Positions 1 to 6,585 of a stretch of 10,615 bases of DNA are shown here, one piece after another. The DNA lies in contig DAOVYA010000027.1 of the NCBI GenBank assembly GCA_030635865.1, forward strand, positions 1-10,615, read 5' to 3'. The stretch's first letter is position 1. Every line of letters starts with the position of its first letter. The position numbers and the translations under genes are program-made. The notes under the pieces are model-generated. The model was given only the letters and a program-made list of their open reading frames with translations, had not been told where the DNA came from and did not search any database. The stretch is from Gammaproteobacteria bacterium. GTDB taxonomy: Bacteria; Pseudomonadota; Gammaproteobacteria; UBA9214.

Positions 1-838
1 GCGCCAGGATGATTTCCATGGCAAAGCCCATCTTGCCGGCCGGTACGACGATGGTATTGCGCCGTGACATGAAAGAGTCGTTCAGCATGTTCAGCAGGTA
101 GGAGAAATCGATATCAAATTTAATCGGGTCCCGGAAACGAATCACTACAAAGCTTTCATCCGGGGTAGGGATATCCCTGGCAATGAACGGGTTTGAAGTA
201 TCTACGGTAGGGACGCGCTGGAAATTGATGTCGGTGCGTGAGAACTGCGGTGTGATGTAGTGCACGTAGTCATGCATGCGTCGCAGGATAGTATCCGTGA
301 CCACGTCGGCTGAATAACCACGCTGTTCACAGTCACGGTGGATTTTCTGAATCCATTCCAGGTTAACGATAGGCACTACGCCAATCAGCAGATCGACCTG
401 GCCGGCCACATCTGCATCGTCAGTCACGATGCCACCGTGCAGGCCTTCATAGAACAGCAGGTCCGTGCCTTCGCCGACTTTTTCCCAGGGCGTAAATTCA
501 CCGGGTTGCTGGCCGAAGGGCTTGGCTTCCTCTTTACTATGCAGGTAGTAGCGTCTGTCGCAGGCACCGGTATCACCGTATGACCTGAAGGTCTCTTCCA
601 GCTTGTCGAAGATATTCGCATCGGGACCGAAATGACTGAAAGTGCTGCTACCTGCTGCTTCAGCTTCCTGCATGGCAACCTTCATGGCGGCGCGGTCATA
701 GCGGTGGTAGCTGTCGCCTTCAATGACGACAGGATTCAGACCCTCACGCAGGAAGATATGTTCAAAGGCCACCTTGACGGTGGTGGTGCCAGCACCGGAT
801 GAACCGGTAACCGCAATAATCGGATGTTTCCTGGACAT
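1..838 (-). CDS. prk: Phosphoribulokinase (Calvin cycle), 3' end cut by the window
   Basis: Phosphorylates ribulose 5-phosphate with ATP to give ribulose 1,5-bisphosphate, the Rubisco substrate; cytosolic. I translated 279 codons from the ATG at 838. The P-loop GSSGAGTT is at residues 12-19. The EGDSYHRYDR segment (40-49) places D42, H45 and R49 exactly where the Rhodobacter enzyme has its catalytic base and sugar-phosphate contacts. LLFYEGLHG (127-135) carries the Walker B glutamate E131. Further on are NLEWIQKIHRD, RRMHDYVHYI, SRTDINFQRVP and DTSNPFIAR, all typical of the roughly 290-residue bacterial class I enzyme. Only about 11-14 C-terminal residues are missing, because of the window edge and not truncation of the gene. 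A GAGGAG ribosome-binding site sits about 6 bases upstream of the start. It is transcribed away from the SulP gene. Its presence implies an autotroph; no other Calvin-cycle gene is visible here. Confidence 0.97.
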   Translation of the reverse strand, partial: MSRKHPIIAVTGSSGAGTTTVKVAFEHIFLREGLNPVVIEGDSYHRYDRAAMKVAMQEAEAAGSSTFSHFGPDANIFDKLEETFRSYGDTGACDRRYYLHSKEEAKPFGQQPGEFTPWEKVGEGTDLLFYEGLHGGIVTDDADVAGQVDLLIGVVPIVNLEWIQKIHRDCEQRGYSADVVTDTILRRMHDYVHYITPQFSRTDINFQRVPTVDTSNPFIARDIPTPDESFVVIRFRDPIKFDIDFSYLLNMLNDSFMSRRNTIVVPAGKMGFAMEIILA

Positions 839-1173
839 GAGACGCTCCTCGTCCTGAATTAAAAAGATAGCAAGCTGGTTTCTTTCCCTTATCCTGCGGG
901 TCAGCCGTGAACATGCGCGGGCAGCCCCGGGCGCTGTTATTCTCACCTAATCTCTATACAGCGCCTGAACCAAGGCCGCGTATTGAACCATTTTTATATT
1001 GCCGGACTCAAGTTATTAGCAGGCGATAGGCGCGAATTCTTTCAGGTTCATATAAGTATCAGCAACTTAGGCAGGACTGAATCAGTTACTGGTTTCACTT
1101 GCCAGTCTTTTTCAGTGCCGCCGCCGCATTCCTGTAGGCCTTATGCGTTGTTCACAGACATGGACCGCGATCA

Positions 1174-1205
1174 GCGCGTGTAATACGCCCCGGGTATTAG
1201 CGCGC
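1174..1205. repeat. Imperfect palindrome, candidate operator
   Basis: The arms GCGCG-TG-TAATAC and GTATTA-G-CGCGC surround a 7-base centre, GCCCCGG (1187-1193). Eleven of the arm positions pair, with a small bulge. No T-run follows, so it is not an intrinsic terminator. It lies between two divergent promoter regions, so it could be an operator. That is inference. Confidence 0.4.
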
Positions 1206-1326
1206 ACATTGCCGGAGAGGCGCGAGTCTAACCACGAGTGCCCCGGTACCGCGATTATTTGATTTTACGGGCCCATTATTTGTGTGAATCGGGCGGCAGT
1301 CATTTCTGTCAGGCAACAAATTAGAA

Positions 1327-1332
1327 TATACT
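1327..1332 (+). promoter_or_regulatory. Possible -10 box of the SulP gene
   Basis: TATACT matches the sigma-70 -10 consensus at five of six positions and lies 53 bases before the ATG at 1386. No good -35 hexamer exists at 16-18 bases upstream (TTTCTG or TTCTGT is the best), so the promoter is weak, activator-dependent or not real. Confidence 0.3.
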
Positions 1333-1385
1333 AATGGGCTTTCCGTTGCCCTGGGCGGTAACGACTACCCTCACTGGACGCAAAC

Positions 1386-3149
1386 ATGGATGCCAGGATT
1401 GATTGTGATAATTTAAAAAGCCGGTTATTCCCATTCCTCTGCTGGATCGGTGAACTCAGGAAACCCGAGGTCTTGCGTGCAGACCTGGTTGCCGGGGTCA
1501 CGGTTGCACTGGTACTGGTCCCGCAGTCCATGGCTTATGCACAGCTGGCGGGTCTTCCGCCTTACTACGGCCTGTATGCCTCTTTCCTGCCCGGCATTAT
1601 TGCGGCCCTGTTCGGCTCTTCGCGTCAACTGGCAACCGGCCCGGTAGCTGTTGTTTCCCTGATGACGGCTTCCGCGCTGGAGCCGATTGCCGGCGCCAAC
1701 CCGGAACTTTATATTGCCTATGCCGTGATGCTGGCCGCCATGGTCGGGATCTTCCAGATAAGCCTGGGAGTATTTCGCATGGGTGTACTGGTGAACTTCC
1801 TGTCACACCCGGTAGTGATTGGTTTTACCAATGCAGCCGCCATCATTATCGGTACCTCGCAACTCGGCAAGCTGTTCGGTGTCAGCGTGGAGAAGGCTGA
1901 CCATACCTACATCACGGTTTATAACATGGTTGTTGCAGCCTTCCAGAATACCCACCTGGAAACCATGCTGATGGCCATACTGTCGCTTGGCATCATGATT
2001 TCCCTGAAGCGCTTCCTGCCCAGGGCGCCCGGTGTATTGACTGCAGTCATTGTTACTACAGTCATATCCTGGTGGATTGGCTTTGAGCAAATGGGTGGCA
2101 AGGTGGTCGGCATCATTCCCGAGGGACTGCCCAGCATGGCACTGCCGGAGCTTGATTTCAGTATCGTGACCCAGTTGCTGGGCACAACAGTGGCGATTGC
2201 GATTATCGGCTTTATGGAGGCCATCTCGATTGCCAAGGCGATGGCTGCCAGTACCCGGCAGCGCCTGGATGCCAACCAGGAACTGATCGGGCAGGGGCTG
2301 GGTAATCTCTTTTCAAGTTTTTCCCTGGGTTATGCAGTATCCGGGTCGTTTTCACGTTCAGCGGTTAATTTCAGTGCCGGTGCAAAAACCGGTTTCTCCG
2401 CCGTCGTTACCGGCGCGGTCGTCGGTATTACCCTGTTATGGCTGACACCCCTGCTGTATCACCTGCCCCAGGCTGCGCTGGCCTCCGTCATCATTATGGC
2501 CGTGGTCAACCTGGTAAAGATCGAGCCGATCAAGCACGCCTGGATAGTGGAACGCCAGGATGCCGCGGTCGCCATCATCACTTTTGCGCTGACGATTATC
2601 TGGGCGCCGCACCTGGAAAAAGGAATTGCAGTGGGTGTCATCCTGTCGCTGATGTTGTTCCTGTATCGCTCCATGGCACCCCGTGTTGCCGTATTGTCTC
2701 GTGACCCCGATGGCAGCCTGCGGGATGCAGAAGTGCGTCGCCTGCAGACCTGCAGGAACATTTCATTGATCCGCTTTGATGGTTCGCTCTATTTTGCCAA
2801 CACCGGTTATTTCGAGGACAAGATACTCGAGCGTGTTGCGCTCAAACCGGACCTGAAGTTTGTGATCATAGATGCAGAAGGCATTAACTCGATCGATGCA
2901 ACCGGCGAGGAAATGCTGAGTAACCTGATTGACCGCCTCAAGGATGCCGGTGTCGAGTTGATATTTGCACGCGCCAAGAAGCAGTTGTGGGATACCTTTG
3001 AGCGTACGAATTTAATGGACAAGCTGGGTAGCGACCATATGTTCCCGATACGCACCCAGGCGTTTAACTATGTATGGAACCGGCTTGGCGACAACCATGC
3101 CGAGACCTGTCCGTTGCGGGTCCCGCAGCCGATAGAGGCGGAAGGGTGA
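1386..3149 (+). CDS. SulP-family anion transporter with C-terminal STAS domain
   Basis: A 587-residue inner-membrane protein of the SulP/SLC26 family, which carries sulfate, bicarbonate or other anions, usually with H+ or Na+. The family signature lies at residues 46-69 (VPQSMAYAQLAGLPPYYGLY...), followed by ATGPVAVVS (83-91), a string of hydrophobic helices to about residue 428, and conserved GSFSRSAVNFSAGAKT (320-335). A cytoplasmic STAS domain follows at about 455-570, with FVIIDAEGINSIDATG near 492-507. Length is normal. The start is an ATG with a weak GGA 7 bases upstream. It is divergent from prk and convergent with trmB, so probably monocistronic. Substrate cannot be read from the sequence. 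Some SulP proteins of autotrophs (cyanobacterial BicA, and homologues in sulfur-oxidising Thiomicrospira relatives) take up bicarbonate, so the position next to prk makes bicarbonate as reasonable a guess as sulfate. Confidence 0.95.
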   Translation: MDARIDCDNLKSRLFPFLCWIGELRKPEVLRADLVAGVTVALVLVPQSMAYAQLAGLPPYYGLYASFLPGIIAALFGSSRQLATGPVAVVSLMTASALEPIAGANPELYIAYAVMLAAMVGIFQISLGVFRMGVLVNFLSHPVVIGFTNAAAIIIGTSQLGKLFGVSVEKADHTYITVYNMVVAAFQNTHLETMLMAILSLGIMISLKRFLPRAPGVLTAVIVTTVISWWIGFEQMGGKVVGIIPEGLPSMALPELDFSIVTQLLGTTVAIAIIGFMEAISIAKAMAASTRQRLDANQELIGQGLGNLFSSFSLGYAVSGSFSRSAVNFSAGAKTGFSAVVTGAVVGITLLWLTPLLYHLPQAALASVIIMAVVNLVKIEPIKHAWIVERQDAAVAIITFALTIIWAPHLEKGIAVGVILSLMLFLYRSMAPRVAVLSRDPDGSLRDAEVRRLQTCRNISLIRFDGSLYFANTGYFEDKILERVALKPDLKFVIIDAEGINSIDATGEEMLSNLIDRLKDAGVELIFARAKKQLWDTFERTNLMDKLGSDHMFPIRTQAFNYVWNRLGDNHAETCPLRVPQPIEAEG

Positions 3150-3160
3150 AGAAGTAAGAA

Positions 3161-3329
3161 GTGAAAAGTAAAGAGTAATAAGTAATAAGCCCGTCATTGC
3201 GAGGAGCGTAGCGACGCGGCAATCTCGTTCAGGATCGCACTTGGCTCCGCTGCCAGGTTCAGGAGATTGCTACGCTTTGCTCGCAATGACGGTGGGGGGG
3301 CTCGCAACGACGGGTTTATTACTTTTCAC
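3161..3329. repeat. Nested inverted-repeat element between convergent genes
   Basis: The inner arms are 3191-3226 and 3263-3292: CCGTCATTGCGAG-GAGC and GCAATCTC on the left face GAGATTGC and GCTCGCAATGACGG on the right. A second, outer right arm (3301-3326) matches the left end 3180-3203 at 22 of 24 positions and continues into AT-rich sequence. GTGAAAAGT at 3161-3169 recurs inverted at 3321-3329. GCTCGCAAYGACGG is thus present twice on the right (3279-3292 and 3300-3313), separated by a run of seven G. GTTCAGGA is directly repeated in the loop (3227, 3258). The core resembles a dispersed REP- or MITE-like repeat that I recall from many proteobacterial genomes. No transposase is encoded. It may also end transcription from both sides. 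Confidence 0.8.
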
Positions 3330-4020
3330 ATATTCGTTTAAACAACAAATCCCAAACGCCATGCCCGAGCTTCCGGCCGCGGCGTTCAAATTTTGTAACC
3401 GGGCGGTAGCCGGGTTTGTCTGCATACAACCCGGCTCCCGCGCAATTCCGGTAGTTCGGTGACTGCTCCATTACTTCCAGCATATGCCCGGCATAATCTT
3501 CCCAGTCGGTTGCCATGTGCAATATGCCTCCGGGTTTCAGTTTTTGCGCAACCAGTTCAATGAAATCCGGCTGCACGATGCGGCGTTTGTGATGGCGTTT
3601 CTTGTGCCAGGGGTCCGGAAAGAACAGTAACAGCCGGTCAAGGCAGCAATCGGGCAGGCAGTCTCTTAGCACCTTTACTGCGTCTTCGTTAAACACGCGG
3701 ACGTTGTTCAATGCCCGCTTGTCGAGTTCCCGTAACAGGCGACCGACCCCCGGGCGATGGACCTCGATCCCGATAAAATCCATTTCCGGTTCCCGGGTGG
3801 CCATGGTTGCCAGGGATTCCCCGTTGCCAAAGCCGATCTCGAGGGTGAGTGGTGCCTGGCGAGTGAAGATTCGTACAGGGTTGATACGGCAGCCGGGTTC
3901 CAGTCCATAGCACGGCCAGAGTTCTTCCAGTGCGCGTTTTTGCCCCGGGGTCATGCGGCCTTCCCGGCGAACAAATGAGCGGATTTCCCGTAGCGGGTGA
4001 TGGCTGCTGTTTGGGGTCAT
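3319..4020 (-). CDS. trmB: tRNA (guanine-N7-)-methyltransferase TrmB
   Basis: Methylates N7 of G46 in the tRNA variable loop using S-adenosylmethionine; cytosolic. Collinear with the E. coli protein: REIRSFVRREGRMTPGQ (11-27), SAM-binding EIGFGNGES (61-69), GIEVHRPGVG (84-93), the catalytic FFPDPWHKKRHHKRR (133-147), HMATDWEDYAGHMLEV (168-183) and RPVTKFERRG...GHGVWDL (206-225). I chose the ATG at 4020 (233 residues; E. coli has 239) because GGGA lies just before it. The ATG at 4029 and GTG at 4077 are in frame but lack a ribosome-binding site and family similarity. The last residues, ICEK, and the stop codon lie in or next to the outer arm of the inverted-repeat element, so the repeat seems to have rewritten the C-terminus, which in E. 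coli ends shortly after WDLMFER. Divergent from the MscS-type gene. Confidence 0.95.
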   Translation of the reverse strand: MTPNSSHHPLREIRSFVRREGRMTPGQKRALEELWPCYGLEPGCRINPVRIFTRQAPLTLEIGFGNGESLATMATREPEMDFIGIEVHRPGVGRLLRELDKRALNNVRVFNEDAVKVLRDCLPDCCLDRLLLFFPDPWHKKRHHKRRIVQPDFIELVAQKLKPGGILHMATDWEDYAGHMLEVMEQSPNYRNCAGAGLYADKPGYRPVTKFERRGRKLGHGVWDLLFKRICEK

Positions 4021-4060
4021 TTTTCCCATGTCAGAAAGTGTATGCTGGCGACTGTCTATT

Positions 4061-4088
4061 TTGGGTATTATTGTCACTGTCGTAAAAT
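4061..4088 (+). promoter_or_regulatory. Possible sigma-70 promoter of the MscS-type gene
   Basis: TAAAAT at 4083-4088 matches five of six -10 positions. TTGGGT at 4061-4066, 16 bases upstream, is a poor -35 (three of six). TTGTCA at 4071-4076 is a better -35 but has no -10 at the right distance. Low confidence. Confidence 0.25.
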
Positions 4089-4112
4089 AGTATCTGCACT
4101 CGGAGCAAGCTT

Positions 4113-5417
4113 ATGGAGTCATCCATCACATATTTTGGGGACATGTGGGGCGCATTCACCGAGCGGGGTGCAACAGTCATTATACTGCAGGTATTGTTGC
4201 TGATGGCTGCGGCCATAGCCGCTTTTTTTGTACACCGCTATTCACATAAAAAACTTGGCAAACGCCTGGATCAGGAAGGCCTTCCGCTAATACACAAACT
4301 GATCCTGAATGCCGGCCAGCGGCTTGCACTTCCGCTGAGTGGTCTGTTTGCTGTTCTGTTTGGCCGTCTTGTATTTCGTATAGCCGGTTTCGAGACGCCG
4401 TTACTGGATGTCCTTGTGCAACTCCTGGTTGCCCTTGCCTTTATCCGCATGATTGTCTATTCGCTGCGCGTGGGAATTGCTCCGGGTCCGGCACTCAAGG
4501 CCTGGGAGAAGGTTATCAGTACCGGCATCTGGGCAATTGTTGCCCTGCACCTGGTCGGCTGGTTGCCTGCAGTCGAGAACTTTATGGAGCAGCTTTCCAT
4601 AGGTGTTGGCGAAAGCCGGTTTTCATTGCTGATGCTGGTCAAGCTTGTAGTCCTGTCGGCGTTCTATCTCCTGCTGGCCCTGTGGCTTTCAGGGCTCATC
4701 GAAAGGCAAATGAAAGAATCCCCGCGAATCAATATCAGTATGCGGGTCGGCCTTGCAAAGATTTCCAAGGTTGTTCTGCTGTTTATAGCGTTTATGCTGG
4801 CGTTGACCGAGGCCGGCCTGAATTTGGCTTCCCTGACGGTATTTGGCGGGGCGCTTGGTGTGGGCATCGGGTTTGGCCTGCAGAAAATCGTCAGTAACTT
4901 TATCAGCGGTTTTATCCTGCTGGGTGATCGTTCCATTCGACCCGGCGACGTGATTAGCGTAGGTGATACCTACGGCTGGGTGAAACAGTTGAGGGCACGT
5001 TATATCGTGGTGCGCAACCGTGATGGCGTGGAAACACTGATCCCGAATGAAAACCTGGTGACATCCGACGTGATTAACTGGAGTTACAGTGACAGGCGGG
5101 TGCGGGTGCGGATCCCGGTACAGATCAGCTATAACGACGACCCGGAACAGGCCATGGCCATCCTGGAAAAGGCGGCTACCGCGAGCGACCGGGTGCTGAA
5201 AACACCGGTACCGGTGGTTCGCCTGATGGAATTTGCCGACAGTGGTATTGCGCTGGAGCTGCGCGTTTGGCTGACCGACCCTGAGGAGGGTGTTGGTAAC
5301 GTTAAATCGAATATCAATCTCGCGATCTGGCGCGGTTTCAAGGAAGCGGGGATTACCATTCCATATCCGCAGCGCGATGTGCATCTGCGGCAGGTGCCTG
5401 CTGCGCTTGCTGATTGA
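4113..5417 (+). CDS. MscS-family mechanosensitive ion channel
   Basis: A 434-residue inner-membrane protein of the small-conductance mechanosensitive channel family, which opens under membrane tension to release solutes after osmotic downshock. Hydrophobic segments lie at about 21-41, 70-90, 97-118, 136-152, 170-195 and 217-236. The pore-lining helix and beta domain start at about 243: GGALGVGIGFGLQKIVSNF (245-263), GFILLGDRSIRPGDVISVG (266-284), then TLIPNENLVTSDVINWSYSD (308-327) and a C-terminal alpha/beta domain ending IPYPQRDVHLR (416-426). There are more N-terminal helices than in E. coli MscS (286 residues), so it is a mid-sized family member. GGAG lies 7 bases before the ATG. It reads convergently toward thiG with only 35 bases between them. 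Ion preference and gating cannot be judged. It stands between trmB and thiG, which are often adjacent in related bacteria. Confidence 0.93.
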   Translation: MESSITYFGDMWGAFTERGATVIILQVLLLMAAAIAAFFVHRYSHKKLGKRLDQEGLPLIHKLILNAGQRLALPLSGLFAVLFGRLVFRIAGFETPLLDVLVQLLVALAFIRMIVYSLRVGIAPGPALKAWEKVISTGIWAIVALHLVGWLPAVENFMEQLSIGVGESRFSLLMLVKLVVLSAFYLLLALWLSGLIERQMKESPRINISMRVGLAKISKVVLLFIAFMLALTEAGLNLASLTVFGGALGVGIGFGLQKIVSNFISGFILLGDRSIRPGDVISVGDTYGWVKQLRARYIVVRNRDGVETLIPNENLVTSDVINWSYSDRRVRVRIPVQISYNDDPEQAMAILEKAATASDRVLKTPVPVVRLMEFADSGIALELRVWLTDPEEGVGNVKSNINLAIWRGFKEAGITIPYPQRDVHLRQVPAALAD

Positions 5418-5446
5418 TTAAAAAATATGCGTCTTTGCGCGAGATG

Positions 5447-5462
5447 GTTTTTCTAGAAAAAC
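5447..5462. repeat. Perfect 16-bp palindrome over the thiG stop codon
   Basis: GTTTTTCTAGAAAAAC equals its own reverse complement. It covers the last two Phe codons and the TAG stop of thiG and lies in the 35-bp gap to the convergent MscS-type gene. It is too short and AT-rich for a standard terminator and may be chance. Confidence 0.5.
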
Positions 5463-6265
5463 GCCCCATCAATCGGTGACGACGCACTCGCAAACCGCTT
5501 CCTCGGTATACGTCCGGCCCTGAACGCCTCGCGCCCGGCTTCGACGGCTTTTTTCATGGCCGAGGCCATTAGTACCGGGTCCCGGGCACCGGCGATTGCG
5601 GTGTTCATTAAAATACCGTCACAACCCAGTTCCATGGCAATGGCCGCATCCGAGGCGGTGCCCACGCCTGCGTCGACCAGGATCGGTACCGTGGCATTTT
5701 CGACGATGGTCATGATGTTGTAGGGGTTGCGGATTCCAAGGCCGGACCCGATCGGCGCAGCAAGCGGCATGACGGCAACGCAACCCATTTCTTCAAAGCG
5801 CCTGGCGACGATGGGATCATCGTTCGTATATACCATGATCTTGAAGCCTTCCTTGACCAGTGTCTCAGTGGCCTGCAGGGTTTGCGTGATATCCGGAAAC
5901 AGGGTCTTTTCATCACCCAGGACCTCCAGTTTGACCAGGTCGTGGCCATCGAGCAGTTCGCGCGCCAGCAGGCAGGTGCGCACGGCATCCTCCGCGGTAT
6001 AGCAGCCGGCAGTATTCGGCAGCAGCGTGTAGCGGTCCGGGGAGATCACGTCCAGCAGGTTGGGTTCATCCTTATTTTGGCCGATATTGGTGCGGCGGAT
6101 GGCGACGGTCACGATTTCGGCGCCGCTGGCCTGGGTGGCCTCGCGGGTTTCATCCATGTCCCGGTACTTGCCGGTACCCACCAGCAGGCGGGAGCTGTAT
6201 TCAACACCGGCAATGACCAGCGGGTCGTCGAGAGTGTCTGGTTTTGATTGCATGACAGTGGACAT
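5453..6265 (-). CDS. thiG: Thiazole synthase ThiG
   Basis: Forms the thiazole phosphate part of thiamin from 1-deoxy-D-xylulose 5-phosphate, dehydroglycine or its equivalent, and sulfur delivered as ThiS thiocarboxylate; a cytosolic TIM barrel. The 270-residue protein shows [10 protein letters not shown] (25-34), VTVAIRRTN (52-60), [15 protein letters not shown] (82-96), [14 protein letters not shown] (112-125) with the expected Schiff-base lysine K112, [38 protein letters not shown] and [15 protein letters not shown]. Length is normal apart from about 10 extra N-terminal residues. The ATG at 6265 is preferred over the one at 6253: AAAGAG, though somewhat distant, precedes the first and nothing precedes the second. 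It lies 52 bases downstream of thiS on the same strand and is probably cotranscribed. No other thiamin gene is in the window. Confidence 0.97.
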   Translation of the reverse strand: MSTVMQSKPDTLDDPLVIAGVEYSSRLLVGTGKYRDMDETREATQASGAEIVTVAIRRTNIGQNKDEPNLLDVISPDRYTLLPNTAGCYTAEDAVRTCLLARELLDGHDLVKLEVLGDEKTLFPDITQTLQATETLVKEGFKIMVYTNDDPIVARRFEEMGCVAVMPLAAPIGSGLGIRNPYNIMTIVENATVPILVDAGVGTASDAAIAMELGCDGILMNTAIAGARDPVLMASAMKKAVEAGREAFRAGRIPRKRFASASSPIDGAFF

Positions 6266-6317
6266 AGCTAATTAACTCTTTGATACTTGGTAAGTGGCAG
6301 CTGTATGGACGGGCTGA

Positions 6318-6518
6318 TTAACCCCCGCCGATGGCGTGTACGATCTCCACCTTGTCGCCGGGTTTGATAATGTGGCTGGCAAAAGTGCTGCGCGGGATAA
6401 TTGCCTGGTTTACTTCCAGGGCCAGGCGCTTGTCGGCAAGGCCTAGTGTCAGCAGCAGCTCATTGGCGCTCAGGTGGTCAGCCACGTCCCAGGATGCACC
6501 GTTAAGGATAATGTTCAT
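6318..6518 (-). CDS. thiS: Sulfur carrier protein ThiS
   Basis: A 66-residue ubiquitin-fold protein whose C-terminal glycine is adenylated by ThiF and converted to a thiocarboxylate, the sulfur donor to ThiG. The sequence starts MNIILNGASWDV, has LALEVNQAIIPRS (32-44) and KPGDKVEIVHAIGGG (52-66), ending in the required Gly-Gly. The reading frame continues upstream to an ATG at 6617, but that start would add 33 unrelated residues and overlap the divergent acyl-CoA synthetase start, so the ATG at 6518, which gives the standard ThiS length, is chosen. Its ribosome-binding site is weak. No thiamin-pyrophosphate riboswitch is seen in the 67 bases before it. Confidence 0.95.
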   Translation of the reverse strand: MNIILNGASWDVADHLSANELLLTLGLADKRLALEVNQAIIPRSTFASHIIKPGDKVEIVHAIGGG

Positions 6519-6585
6519 GACACCGTATTCTACCGTAATCACATCGGCTTGGCCCAATGTTGCATAGGTATCAGGGGAATTGCTT

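Larger units (their letters stand above)
839..1385. other. Long divergent intergenic region between prk and the SulP gene
   Basis: These 547 bases hold no convincing gene: the only forward reading frame of note (983-1183) starts at TTG, has no ribosome-binding site and resembles no family I know. The stretch holds the start regions of both divergent genes. I see an imperfect palindrome at 1174-1205, two copies of TGAACCA (966-972 and 984-990), two copies of ATTATTTG 21 bases apart (1254-1261 and 1275-1282), and a possible -10 box for the SulP gene at 1327-1332. No tRNA, riboswitch or terminator is recognisable. A long upstream region is compatible with regulated expression of prk, for example by a CbbR-type regulator, but no binding site can be assigned. 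Confidence 0.6.

Noticed and set aside
338..583. 81-codon forward frame inside prk
   Set aside because: It is antisense to well-conserved phosphoribulokinase sequence, has a TTG-type or poor start and resembles nothing.
983..1183. 66-codon forward frame in the prk/SulP gap
   Set aside because: TTG start, no ribosome-binding site, no family pattern and overlap with a palindrome; more likely non-coding.
3161..3329. CRISPR array or insertion sequence with transposase
   Set aside because: There are no regularly spaced repeats and no coding capacity; the structure is a single nested inverted repeat.
5418..5452. Bidirectional terminator between the MscS-type gene and thiG
   Set aside because: There are A- and T-runs, but the only stem between them (GCG with CGC) is three to four pairs.
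6519..6585. Thiamin-pyrophosphate riboswitch before thiS
   Set aside because: The 67-base gap is too short and lacks the conserved THI-box sequences.
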